Shown one piece after another: positions 7,260-14,399 of a DNA stretch of 32,889 nucleotides. Origin of the DNA: an uncultured Clostridium sp. (lineage in GTDB: Bacteria > Bacillota > Clostridia > TANB77 > CAG-508); NCBI GenBank assembly GCA_900553015.1, contig USBY01000015.1, forward strand, positions 1 through 32,889, in the 5' to 3' direction. Positions within the stretch are counted from its first letter, which is position 1. Each line of letters starts with the position of its first letter. The translations under genes and the position numbers were made by a program. Below the pieces are notes generated by a model that saw nothing but the letters and a program-made list of their open reading frames with translations, was not told the origin of the DNA and ran no database searches.

Positions 7260-7787
7260 ATGAAAATTTATGTAACAAGACATGGACAAACAGATTGGAA
7301 TGTGCAAGGAAAAACACAGGGAAGAACAGATATTGAATTGAATGAAGTTGGAATTAAGCAAGCGAAACAAACTAAAGAAGAACTAAAGAATGTAGATATA
7401 GATTTAATAATTTGTTCACCATTAAAAAGAGCGAAACAAACAGCAGAAATAATAAATGGGGGAAGAAATATTCCAATTATATTTGACAATCAGATAATTG
7501 AAAGAAATTTTGGAGAATTTGAAGGCGAAAAAATAAAGTTTGATGAATTTTGGGATTATAATGTAACCCAAAAATACCAAAAAGCAGAGACTATCCAAGA
7601 TATTAACAGTAGAATTTCAAATTTTTTAGATAAAATAAAGGAAGAATATAAAGATAAAAATGTTTTATTAGTAACACATGGTGGTGTAAGTATTGCTATA
7701 AATTGTTATTTTAAAGGAATTCCTGAAGATGGTAAGCTTATTAATTATTGCTTACATAATTGTGAAGTACAAGAATTTGAAATCTAA
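7260..7787 (+). CDS. Histidine phosphatase family protein (phosphoglycerate mutase-like)
   Basis: A 175-residue cytoplasmic member of the histidine phosphatase superfamily. It has the TRHGQT motif, with H8 as the phospho-acceptor and R7 beside it. Further phosphate-pocket residues are R57 in SPLKRAKQT, the acid region ERNFGEFEG (E81) and H140 in VTHGG. The size fits the PhoE/CobC/GpmB-like branch rather than the 230-250-residue glycolytic dPGM, so a phosphatase role is more likely than glycolysis; the substrate is unknown. The ribosome binding site is AAAGGAG. Confidence 0.85.
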   Translation: MKIYVTRHGQTDWNVQGKTQGRTDIELNEVGIKQAKQTKEELKNVDIDLIICSPLKRAKQTAEIINGGRNIPIIFDNQIIERNFGEFEGEKIKFDEFWDYNVTQKYQKAETIQDINSRISNFLDKIKEEYKDKNVLLVTHGGVSIAINCYFKGIPEDGKLINYCLHNCEVQEFEI

Positions 7788-7797
7788 TTATATATTA

Positions 7798-7806
7798 TGG
7801 TATAAT
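7798..7806 (+). promoter_or_regulatory. Extended -10 promoter of the 7847 gene
   Basis: TG-G-TATAAT at 7798-7806, just after the stop codon of the upstream phosphatase gene. No clear -35 element is present. Confidence 0.55.
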
Positions 7807-7846
7807 ATTTCTGTTAACATAAGCCAGAAGGCAGGAGGTAGAAGAA

Positions 7847-8350
7847 ATGTATACACTAGAAAAATTAAAAAAACGGTGGAGTGACAGGAGAGAGCTTAAT
7901 AAAATAGGCAAAGTTTTCAAAATGTGGTATGGTATAACCACTAACATCATGTGTGCACCATACTTACCAAAGGACATTACAGAAGAGATGTTCAACGTGT
8001 TGTTAGCAGATATTAAAGAATTTATACAAACAGAACTGAAATATGTTCCGGTAGAAAATGAAAATGATGCAAAAATGGCGGCGATTTTGTTTGAGCAATA
8101 TGACCAAAATCTCGTGCAAGGATTTCAAATCTTTGTAAAACAAGGTGATGAATGGTTCACTAGAGTAGGTAAAGCGCAGACATTAAAGAAAGTTGAGAAA
8201 ATTCAACTAACTGAACAGGATGAATACAACTCAATTTTTCTAGAGTGGATAGAAAATGTAGAAAAGGCTATTACCAATATTCATATACTTGGAAAGTTAC
8301 CTATGAAAGAGGTTAATCCAAAGAGGACAGAGATTATATATTTTGCTTAA
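7847..8350 (+). CDS. Hypothetical protein, 167 residues
   Basis: No family recognised. The protein is soluble and mixed-charge, with a basic N-terminus (LEKLKKRWSDRRELNK), a Met/Cys/Pro-containing stretch (ITTNIMCAPYLPKDITE) and no signal peptide or membrane segment. A GCAGGAGG ribosome binding site stands before the ATG. It has its own extended -10 promoter and a hairpin terminator, so it is a one-gene unit between housekeeping genes. Its composition is clearly less AT-rich (23 of 60 G/C at 7921-7980, against 13 of 60 in alr at 9481-9540), which suggests acquisition from outside. Confidence 0.7.
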   Translation: MYTLEKLKKRWSDRRELNKIGKVFKMWYGITTNIMCAPYLPKDITEEMFNVLLADIKEFIQTELKYVPVENENDAKMAAILFEQYDQNLVQGFQIFVKQGDEWFTRVGKAQTLKKVEKIQLTEQDEYNSIFLEWIENVEKAITNIHILGKLPMKEVNPKRTEIIYFA

Positions 8351-8361
8351 CACAGAAATGA

Positions 8362-8401
8362 AAGTGGCAGGAAAGTTATATTAGACTTCCTGTCATTTTT
8401 A
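8362..8401 (+). terminator. Terminator of the 7847 gene
   Basis: TGGCAGGAA (8365-8373) and TTCCTGTCA (8387-8395) pair with one G-T, followed by TTTTTA. Confidence 0.75.
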
Positions 8402-8461
8402 TTGCCATGTATAATCTTAACAAAATAAATGAAATTTAAAAATTGAATGATAAAATTAATT

Positions 8462-8490
8462 TTGACAAATTAATTTATTAAATATATATT
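8462..8490 (+). promoter_or_regulatory. Promoter of alr
   Basis: A consensus TTGACA (8462-8467), a 17-nt spacer and TATATT (8485-8490), 50 nt before the alr start codon. Confidence 0.8.
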
Positions 8491-8509
8491 TATCAAAAAG
8501 GAGAATATT

Positions 8510-8527
8510 ATGAATATAATAATATAA
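8510..8527 (+). other. Five-codon upstream ORF in the alr leader
   Basis: AAGGAG (8498-8503) is followed at good spacing by ATG AAT ATA ATA ATA TAA, encoding MNIII. It lies within the alr transcript and 13 nt before the alr ATG, which has its own weaker AGAGGTG site. ATA is normally a decoded-slowly Ile codon in many bacteria but is common in this genome. It could be a leader peptide coupling translation into alr, or a chance ATG. Confidence 0.3.
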
Positions 8528-8540
8528 AAGAGGTGTAAGT

Positions 8541-9608
8541 ATGAAATTTTCGAGAAATACATATTTAGAAGTTGATTTAGGAAAGATAAAAAATAATGTA
8601 AAAAAAATAATAAATAATTATCCGACATATAAATATTATTTTGGAGTTGTAAAAGCAAATTGTTATGGATTAGATAACGAAAGCTTAGCTGTTACAAAGA
8701 CAATAATTGATGCTGGATGTAACTATTTAGCAGTAGCAACGTTAGAAGAGGCAATTGCAATAAGAAAAAAATTTAAAAGTATTCCAATATTAGTATTAGG
8801 TCATATAAATAGAGAGCACATTAAAGAAGCAATAGAATATAATATAACAATAACAATTCATTCAGAAGATTGTTTAGAAGAAATACTAGCTCAAAATTTA
8901 CATGGATTAAAAGCCCATATAAAGATAAATACAGGAATGAATAGGTTAGGAATAAATAAAAATTTAAAAGGTTTATATGATAAGTGTATAAATAATAATA
9001 TAGATGTAGAAGGAATTTTTACACATATATATAATGCATCAAATGAAACAGATTATAATAAGCAAATAGAATTTTTTGAGAATTTATTAAAAGAAATAGA
9101 TATTTCCAAAGTTCCTATTATTCACATTTCAGCAAGTGAAGCACTAACAAACTATAAAAAGCCAGTAGAAGCCAATGGATGCAGATTAGGAATAATTATG
9201 TATGGATTTTCTGAAAAAATTGAATTAGACTCACCAGTAAAATTAATTAGTGAAGTAGTTCAAATTCATAATTTAGAAAAGGGCGAAGTTATAGGATATA
9301 ATGGAATATTTAAGGCAGAAGAAGATACAAAAATAGGTGTGATTCCTGTGGGATATGCAGATGGAATAATTAGAAAAAATACAGGAAGATATGTATATAT
9401 AAATAATAACAAATACAAAATTGTAGGAAATGTATGTATGGATATGCTATTTGTAGAAATTGATGAAAAAGTACATTTATATGATGAAGTAGAAATTTTA
9501 AAAGATAATAAACATATAGAAGAAACAGCAAAATACTTAGAAACAATACCTTATGAAATATTGTGCGAAATAGGTGGGAGAGTTCCAAGAATTTACAAAA
9601 ATAATTAA
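8541..9608 (+). CDS. alr: Alanine racemase
   Basis: A PLP-dependent racemase converting L-alanine to D-alanine for peptidoglycan synthesis. At 355 residues it is close to the family norm of 360-390. The PLP lysine is K38 in VVKANCYG, where the usual second alanine and GHG are altered (ANCYGLD instead of ANAYGHG). The opposite catalytic tyrosine is Y272 in GYADG. NTGMNRLG and CRLGIIMYG are further family blocks, and C-terminal GNVCMDM and GGRVPR are present. The start follows AGAGGTG. It is transcribed from 8462-8490 with a short upstream ORF in its leader. No obvious terminator separates it from the histidine leader promoter downstream. Confidence 0.95.
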   Translation: MKFSRNTYLEVDLGKIKNNVKKIINNYPTYKYYFGVVKANCYGLDNESLAVTKTIIDAGCNYLAVATLEEAIAIRKKFKSIPILVLGHINREHIKEAIEYNITITIHSEDCLEEILAQNLHGLKAHIKINTGMNRLGINKNLKGLYDKCINNNIDVEGIFTHIYNASNETDYNKQIEFFENLLKEIDISKVPIIHISASEALTNYKKPVEANGCRLGIIMYGFSEKIELDSPVKLISEVVQIHNLEKGEVIGYNGIFKAEEDTKIGVIPVGYADGIIRKNTGRYVYINNNKYKIVGNVCMDMLFVEIDEKVHLYDEVEILKDNKHIEETAKYLETIPYEILCEIGGRVPRIYKNN

Positions 9609-9614
9609 AAGGTA

Positions 9615-9643
9615 TTGACTGAGCTAAAAAAACATTATATACT
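9615..9643 (+). promoter_or_regulatory. Promoter of the histidine-leader operon
   Basis: TTGACT (9615-9620), a 17-nt spacer and TATACT (9638-9643). Transcription would start near 9650, about 22 nt before the leader peptide ATG. Confidence 0.8.
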
Positions 9644-9671
9644 ATTACACAGTAAAAAAGGAGAGCTTTTT

Positions 9672-9719
9672 ATGAGAAATATATTAAACAATAAAGGATT
9701 AAATCATCATCACAGGTAA
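9672..9719 (+). CDS. Histidine leader peptide (15 residues, three consecutive His)
   Basis: Encodes MRNILNNKGLNHHHR and then TAA. It has a strong ribosome binding site (AAAAAGGAGAG) about 8 nt upstream and sits just after a good promoter. The His codons are CAT CAT CAC at 9705-9713, and the stop is at 9717-9719. Three adjacent histidines close to the C-terminus of a tiny ORF, followed by alternative stems and a strong terminator ahead of amino-acid transport genes, is the signature of a ribosome-stalling attenuator that senses charged tRNA-His. The peptide itself probably has no function after translation. No T-box consensus is present in the leader. Confidence 0.85.
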   Translation: MRNILNNKGLNHHHR

Positions 9720-9815
9720 GCTTGTGTCTATTAGGCACAGGCTTTAACTGCTTGTGCCTTTATTGTTTAAGAAGACCTTAAAGGTACTAAAAATGTATCT
9801 TTAAGGTCTTTTTTT
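9684..9815 (+). promoter_or_regulatory. Histidine attenuator with alternative antiterminator stems
   Basis: Six pairing segments can be read. A is 9684-9697 inside the leader ORF, B 9720-9729, C 9733-9742, D 9750-9770, E 9772-9787 and F 9796-9810. Possible pairs are A:D (14 perfect bp, 9684-9697 with 9757-9770), B:C (10 bp, two wobbles), C:D (10 bp, one wobble, 9733-9742 with 9750-9759), D:E (9 bp, 9754-9762 with 9779-9787, the antiterminator) and E:F (15 bp terminator). A ribosome stalled at the His codons would mask A but leave B free, so B:C and D:E form and transcription continues. A ribosome reaching the stop codon covers B, so C:D and E:F form and transcription ends. With no translation, A:D and E:F form. 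Pairings are seen in sequence; the dynamics are inferred. Confidence 0.8.
9772..9815 (+). terminator. Attenuator terminator hairpin
   Basis: A 15-bp stem (9772-9786 with 9796-9810, one G-T pair), a 9-nt loop and a run of seven T (9809-9815), located between the leader peptide and the binding-protein gene. Confidence 0.92.
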
Positions 9816-9822
9816 CGTACTT

Positions 9823-9848
9823 GTTAAAATTGGTCGCGACATTTTAAC
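9823..9848 (+). other. Inverted repeat with a GTCGCGAC core downstream of the attenuator
   Basis: GTTAAAAT (9823-9830) and ATTTTAAC (9841-9848) flank TGGTCGCGAC, whose last eight bases are a perfect palindrome. The G/C-rich core stands out in this AT-rich sequence. It lies inside the operon's 5' leader after the terminator and could be a secondary hairpin or a protein site. Function unknown. Confidence 0.4.
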
Positions 9849-9911
9849 GAAAAGGTCTTCAAAATAAATAAAGGTGTAAACCTTATTAAATTAAAAATGG
9901 AGGTAAATGAT

Positions 9912-10700
9912 ATGAATAAGAAAATTTTAATTATTGTAGGAGTTGTATTAGTAATTGCAATTATAGGAGTGGCAATTGCATTTAACAAAAATACTCAAGA
10001 AGAAGACAATACATTTGTATTAGGAATGGATGATAGTTTTCCACCAATGGGGTACAGAAACGAAAATAATGAACTAGTAGGTTTTGACATAGATTTAGCA
10101 CAAGAGGTATGTAATAAATTAGGTATGAAATTAGAAGTTCAAACAATATCTTGGGCAGCTAAAGAACAAGAATTGGATTCAGGAAATATTGATTGCATAT
10201 GGAATGGTTTTGGATATACAGAAGAAAGAAATGAGGCAATGACATTAAGTAATCCATATGTTAAGGATAAATCAATGTTTGTTGTAAAAGGTGATTCAAG
10301 TTATACAAATCAAGATGAATTAAAAGGGAAAAAGATTGGTGTACAGAGTGGTTCTGTACAAGAAAAGAGATTAAGTGAATCTGAATATGGTAAGGAGTTA
10401 GATGAAGTAATAGGATATACAGATTATTTAACAGCTCTTATGGATTTAGAAACAGGAAACATAGATGCAGTTTATATGAGTCAAATTTCTGGAAATTATA
10501 TTATACAAAAACAAGACAAAGATTTTAAAACATTTGATGCTATTGGAATAGGTGAAGAATCAAAAGGAATGGTTATAGCATTTAAAAAAGGAAATACAGA
10601 TTTAAAAGATAAAGTAGAAAATGCATTAAATGAATTAAGAGCAGAAGGAAAATTAAAAGAATTATCAGAAAAATGGCTTGGAGCAGATTTAACAGTTTAG
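9912..10700 (+). CDS. Amino-acid ABC transporter substrate-binding protein (probably histidine)
   Basis: The extracytoplasmic receptor of a polar amino-acid uptake system, 262 residues, SBP_bac_3 fold. Residues 1-25 are a hydrophobic segment (ILIIVGVVLVIAIIGVAIAF) with no lipobox cysteine, so the protein looks anchored by an uncleaved N-terminal helix or secreted rather than a lipoprotein. Family landmarks are DDSFPPMGY, GFDIDLAQEV, the ligand-contact region WNGFGYTEERNE and the hinge GKKIGVQSGS. The start is the ATG preceded by GGAGG; an ATG 15 nt upstream overlaps that site and is rejected. Histidine specificity is inferred from the leader peptide and from pepD downstream, not from pocket residues. 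Confidence 0.88.
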   Translation: MNKKILIIVGVVLVIAIIGVAIAFNKNTQEEDNTFVLGMDDSFPPMGYRNENNELVGFDIDLAQEVCNKLGMKLEVQTISWAAKEQELDSGNIDCIWNGFGYTEERNEAMTLSNPYVKDKSMFVVKGDSSYTNQDELKGKKIGVQSGSVQEKRLSESEYGKELDEVIGYTDYLTALMDLETGNIDAVYMSQISGNYIIQKQDKDFKTFDAIGIGEESKGMVIAFKKGNTDLKDKVENALNELRAEGKLKELSEKWLGADLTV

Positions 10701-10703
10701 AAA

Positions 10704-10808
10704 TTTGGGGACGGTTCTTTTTTTCTTATTTAGAAATTTAATTAATTAAAAAATAAAAAAGGGATTTTAGGAACGTCCCCAAATCCCGAGGAACGTCTCC
10801 AAATCCTG
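10704..10808 (+). repeat. REP-like palindromic repeats (GGGGACGGTTC type)
   Basis: TTTGGGGACGGTTC (10704-10717) is inverted-complementary, with one base offset, to GGAACGTCCCCAAAT (10770-10784). A diverged copy of the latter follows at 10790-10804, so 10769-10788 and 10789-10808 form a 20-nt direct repeat. GGGATTT/AAATCCC (10761-10767, 10781-10787) gives a nested hairpin. Further degenerate pieces (GACTGTCCC near 10840) continue toward the next gene. The core resembles the REP elements of Clostridia and relatives that are mobilised by REP-associated tyrosine transposases; no such transposase is in this window. The element separates the binding-protein and permease genes, as REPs do in several enterobacterial transport operons. 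Confidence 0.65.
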
Positions 10809-10878
10809 GTGCACAGGAAACATTTCTAAATTCTAGACTGTCCCTAACTCCGGAGCTGTAAACCGAAAGGAGGAAAAG

Positions 10879-11529
10879 ATGGAAAACTTTTTAAATTTAT
10901 TAAAAATATTATCAGAAGGACTGGGAACAACTCTATTAATTTTTTTGCTTACATTAGTTTTAGGAATTCCTGCAGGAATACTAGTTGCAGTTGCCAGAAA
11001 TTCAAAAAATAGAATAGTTAAAACACTAATAAAGGTGTATATATTAATTATTAGGGGAACACCAATGATGTTACAAATAATTTTTATATATTTTGCACCA
11101 TATTATTTGTTTAAGGTAACTTATGACAGGTTTGTAGCAATAATAATTGCTTTTGTAGTAAACTATGCAGCATATTTTGCAGAAATATTTAGAAGTGGAA
11201 TTTTAAGTATACCGAAAGGACAAAAAGAAGCAGCTTTTACATTAGGATTTAGCAAAACACAAACTTTTTTTAGAATATTACTTCCACAGATTGTAAAAAG
11301 AATATTACCAGCTATGTCAAATGAAGTAATATCTTTAATTAAGACTACTTCATTAGCACAAATAATAGGAATTACAGAAATCTTTGCATTAGCACAAAAA
11401 CAAGCAAGTTATCAATTTTCTATTTTGCCATTATGTGTGACAGGATTGATGTATTTAGTCTTATGTACAATAATTACTTATGCATTTAACAAAGCTGAGA
11501 AAAAATATAGTTATTATACTATAACTTAA
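10879..11529 (+). CDS. Amino-acid ABC transporter permease
   Basis: An integral membrane permease of 216 residues in the HisM/GlnP family. About five hydrophobic segments are visible. The signature for coupling to the ATPase is the EAA-type loop EAAFTLGFSKTQTFFRILLP followed by ALPAM/NEVISLIKTTSLAQIIG-like sequence (about residues 115-160). The family segment RGTPMMLQIIFIYF occurs near residue 60. Only one permease gene is present, so a homodimer is expected. The ribosome binding site is AAAGGAGGAAAAG. The 178-nt gap to the binding-protein gene is filled by REP-like repeats, which may lower permease expression relative to the receptor. Confidence 0.92.
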   Translation: MENFLNLLKILSEGLGTTLLIFLLTLVLGIPAGILVAVARNSKNRIVKTLIKVYILIIRGTPMMLQIIFIYFAPYYLFKVTYDRFVAIIIAFVVNYAAYFAEIFRSGILSIPKGQKEAAFTLGFSKTQTFFRILLPQIVKRILPAMSNEVISLIKTTSLAQIIGITEIFALAQKQASYQFSILPLCVTGLMYLVLCTIITYAFNKAEKKYSYYTIT

Positions 11530-11545
11530 GAAAGGAGCGAGAAGA

Positions 11546-12346
11546 ATGAATAAAATATTAGAAATCGAAAATTTGGTAAAAAGATTTGGAGATAATTATG
11601 CAGTAAAAAATGTTTCTTTTTCTGTAAATGAAGGTGAAGTATTAGCAATAATTGGTTCTTCTGGCTCTGGTAAATCTACAGTTTTAAGATGTATAAACCA
11701 ATTAGAAAAAATAGATGGTGGAAACATAAAAATATGTGGAGAACCTATGATAAAGGAAATTAAAACAGCTAATAAATTGCCTAAAAAATACAATAAAAAG
11801 AACAACAAAGTTATATATGTTGATAAAGAAATTCTAAATAAAATGAATTTAGAATGTGGGATGGTATTTCAAAATTTTAATTTATTTCCTCATTTATCTG
11901 TTTTAGAAAATGTAACTGAAGCAATGATACATGTTTTAAAAAAATCGAAAGAGGAAGCAGAAAAAGAAGGCATTAAAATTTTAACGAGAATGGGTCTAGA
12001 AGCAAAAATAAACCAATACCCATGTAATTTATCAGGTGGAGAACAACAAAGAGCTTCTATTGCGAGAACACTTGCAATAAATCCAAAGATTATTTTTATG
12101 GATGAACCTACTAGTGCGCTTGATCCAGAATTAGTAGGAGAGGTTTTAAAAGTTGTAAAACAACTTGCGAGTGAAAAGAGAACGATGGTTATTGTTACAC
12201 ACGAAATAAGTTTTGCACGAGAAATTGCAGATAGAGTTATCTTTATGAGCAACGGAGAGATTATTGAACAAGGCAAACCAGAAGAAGTAATTGATAACCC
12301 TACAAAAGAAAGAACAAAAGAATTTTTAAAAAGATATTTAAAATAA
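11546..12346 (+). CDS. Amino-acid ABC transporter ATP-binding protein (HisP-like)
   Basis: The cytoplasmic ATPase that powers the permease, 266 residues. It contains Walker A GSSGSGKST (37-45), Q-loop Q109 in MVFQNFNLFPH, signature LSGGEQQ (162-168), Walker B IIFMDE (182-187), D-loop SALD and H219. Between residues about 64 and 104 there is a lysine-rich insertion not found in the short GlnQ type; HisP proteins also carry extra residues at this point, mildly supporting a histidine/basic amino-acid system. The start follows AAAGGAGCGAG, 16 nt after the permease stop, and the gene is followed after 12 nt by pepD. Confidence 0.93.
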   Translation: MNKILEIENLVKRFGDNYAVKNVSFSVNEGEVLAIIGSSGSGKSTVLRCINQLEKIDGGNIKICGEPMIKEIKTANKLPKKYNKKNNKVIYVDKEILNKMNLECGMVFQNFNLFPHLSVLENVTEAMIHVLKKSKEEAEKEGIKILTRMGLEAKINQYPCNLSGGEQQRASIARTLAINPKIIFMDEPTSALDPELVGEVLKVVKQLASEKRTMVIVTHEISFAREIADRVIFMSNGEIIEQGKPEEVIDNPTKERTKEFLKRYLK

Positions 12347-12358
12347 GGAGAGATAAAT

Positions 12359-13765
12359 ATGTTAGAAGGATTAAAACCATGTAAAGTAATGAGGTTCTTC
12401 GAAGAGATAAGTAAAATTCCAAGAAGGTCAGGAGAAGAGGATAAAGTTGTTGAATACTTGAAGAAATTTGCAATAGAAAGAAATTTAGAATATTACACAG
12501 ATAATTATAGAAACATAGTAATAAAAAAAGAAGCTTCACAAGGAAAAGAGAATAGTCCTGCTATTGCATTGCAGGCGCATACAGATATGATTTGTGAAAA
12601 GCTACCTGAGAGTAATCATGACTTTTCTAAAGATGGTCTAGAGTTATATGTGGACGGGGATTTCATAAGAGCAAAAGGAACAACACTTGGAGCAGACAAT
12701 GGAATAGGTGTTGCAATTATATTAGCTGTATTAGATTGTGAAAAGATAAAAGCACCTAAATTAGAATGTATTTTTACTTCAGAAGAGGAAACGACAATGT
12801 TAGGTGCGATAAATTTAGATTTAGCTAATATAGAAAGTAATAGAATAATTTCATTAGATAATGGAAAAGAAGGAAAAATTTTAATTAGTTCAGCAGAATG
12901 TAATGAATGGAAAGGAAAAGTTAATTTTACAAGAGAAAAAACAGTTAAGCCAGGTTTCGAATTAGTATATGATAATTTTAAAGGAGGTCACTCTGGTGGG
13001 AATATAGGTGATGAAACAAGAGGAAATCCGATAAAATTAGCAATAGAAATATTAAAAAAATTGGAAGATGTCCAGCTAGCAGACATAACGGGGGGAAGCC
13101 AAGTAAATGTTATTCCAAGAGAGGTGTCTGTTAAATTTGTTACAGAAAACAAAAATGCAGAAGAAATTATAATAAAAGAAATAACTAAACAAAAAGAATT
13201 TTATGGAAAAGATGTAAAAATAGAATTAAATAAGGATGCAGAAATTACAGAGGTAATAAATAAAGAAAATAGCAATAAAATAATAGATTTCATTGAAGAA
13301 TTTCAAAGTGGAGCTATAAAGAAAGATGAGCAAGGAAATGTATTGCAATCAGGTAATATGGCAAAAGTTAAAACAAATGAAAATGACATAGAGATAGAAT
13401 TTTCAGAAAGAAGTAATGTACCAGAATTCGAAAAAGAATACTTAGAAAATTTAGAAAGTTTAATAAAAAAATATGACATAGAAATAGTATGGAATCAAAT
13501 CTTAAAAGGTGTACCAAAGAGAGAAAAAAATACTTTAGCAAGTGAATGCGAAAAGGTATATAAAGAACTTTATAATGAAGAGATGGAAGAGATTGTATCA
13601 CAAGGAGTAGTAGAAGGAGGATTTTTTATTAATAAAAAACCGAGCTGTGAATATGTGTGTATAGGACCAAACACATTTGACGTACACAGCCCAAGTGAAA
13701 GACTTTCTATAGGTTCTACAAAAAAAATATGGAAATTTATTAAAGAATTATTAAATAAAATCTAA
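12359..13765 (+). CDS. pepD: Aminoacyl-histidine dipeptidase (M20 family)
   Basis: A zinc-dependent cytosolic dipeptidase cleaving Xaa-His dipeptides, including beta-alanyl-His. The 468-residue chain is close to the roughly 485 of E. coli PepD. Metal-site motifs are LQAHTDM (H74, D76), GADNGIG (bridging D113), SEEE with the catalytic glutamate (142-143) and SLDNG (D167). A C-terminal FDVHSP motif supplies the last histidine. GGHSGGNIG in the middle belongs to the lid domain. AAGGAG lies upstream, 12 nt from the ATPase gene, so it is part of the same transcript. Its specificity for histidine dipeptides matches the histidine leader peptide, and together with the transporter it makes a histidine-scavenging operon. 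Confidence 0.93.
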   Translation: MLEGLKPCKVMRFFEEISKIPRRSGEEDKVVEYLKKFAIERNLEYYTDNYRNIVIKKEASQGKENSPAIALQAHTDMICEKLPESNHDFSKDGLELYVDGDFIRAKGTTLGADNGIGVAIILAVLDCEKIKAPKLECIFTSEEETTMLGAINLDLANIESNRIISLDNGKEGKILISSAECNEWKGKVNFTREKTVKPGFELVYDNFKGGHSGGNIGDETRGNPIKLAIEILKKLEDVQLADITGGSQVNVIPREVSVKFVTENKNAEEIIIKEITKQKEFYGKDVKIELNKDAEITEVINKENSNKIIDFIEEFQSGAIKKDEQGNVLQSGNMAKVKTNENDIEIEFSERSNVPEFEKEYLENLESLIKKYDIEIVWNQILKGVPKREKNTLASECEKVYKELYNEEMEEIVSQGVVEGGFFINKKPSCEYVCIGPNTFDVHSPSERLSIGSTKKIWKFIKELLNKI

Positions 13766-13840
13766 AACTATTGCGAAAAAATAAAAAATATAGTTTAATT
13801 ATATTTGTATAGATTATCTTTTTTGGAAAGAAGTGATGTG

Positions 13841-14380
13841 ATGAAAATATTAAAAAATCTTTTAGAAAACGATAATTGTATAAGAACCGAAAAGGATTTT
13901 CCTATAGAAGGAATGGAGTATTTAGATATAGTACCATTATTACTAGATGCAGAAATTTATAAAGAAATTACTAATATTTTTGTAAAAGAAATTAGTAATA
14001 AAAATGTACAATACATTGTATCACCAGAATCCAGAGGATTTTTCTTTGGATGTCCAGTAGCAGAAAAAATGGGACTCGGGTTTATTCCAGTAAGAAAAAA
14101 AGGAAAATTACCACCTACTACAGTTCAAACCACATTCGAATATGTTAAAGAATATGGCAAAGATGAATTGGAATTACCTAAATTAATAAATAATGAGGAA
14201 TATAAAGATAAGAATTTTTATATTATAGATGACATTTATGCAATAGGAAATACAGTTCAAACATTAAAAAAAGAGATAGAAAAATTAGGTGGAAATGTAG
14301 TCGGAATTTCAGTTGTTATTAATATAAAAGAACTAAATAATGATGAGTTATTTTCAATTTTAGATGTAAACGAAGAATAG
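13841..14380 (+). CDS. Adenine phosphoribosyltransferase-like protein
   Basis: A 179-residue type I phosphoribosyltransferase-fold protein. SPESRGFFFG (near residues 60-69) and PVRKKGKLPPTT match the APRT substrate and flexible-loop regions. The PRPP-binding loop reads IIDDIYAIGNT instead of the standard VDDLLATGGT, so the key Asp-Asp pair is kept but the A-T-G-G-T part is altered. It may salvage adenine or have drifted to another base or a regulatory role. An alternative TTG start 36 nt upstream is rejected; the ATG at 13841 has a modest AAAGAAG site. It lies 75 nt after pepD with no strong terminator between, so readthrough from the histidine operon is possible. Confidence 0.72.
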   Translation: MKILKNLLENDNCIRTEKDFPIEGMEYLDIVPLLLDAEIYKEITNIFVKEISNKNVQYIVSPESRGFFFGCPVAEKMGLGFIPVRKKGKLPPTTVQTTFEYVKEYGKDELELPKLINNEEYKDKNFYIIDDIYAIGNTVQTLKKEIEKLGGNVVGISVVINIKELNNDELFSILDVNEE

Positions 14381-14399
14381 TAAAGAAAGGAATAAGCAA

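Noticed and set aside
9650..9815. T-box riboswitch for histidine or alanine
   Set aside because: There is no T-box consensus in the leader and no specifier-loop architecture. A well-initiated ORF with a His run explains the region better.
11890..12276. Minus-strand frame over the ABC ATPase gene
   Set aside because: It is an antisense shadow of the Walker-motif region and has no start signals.
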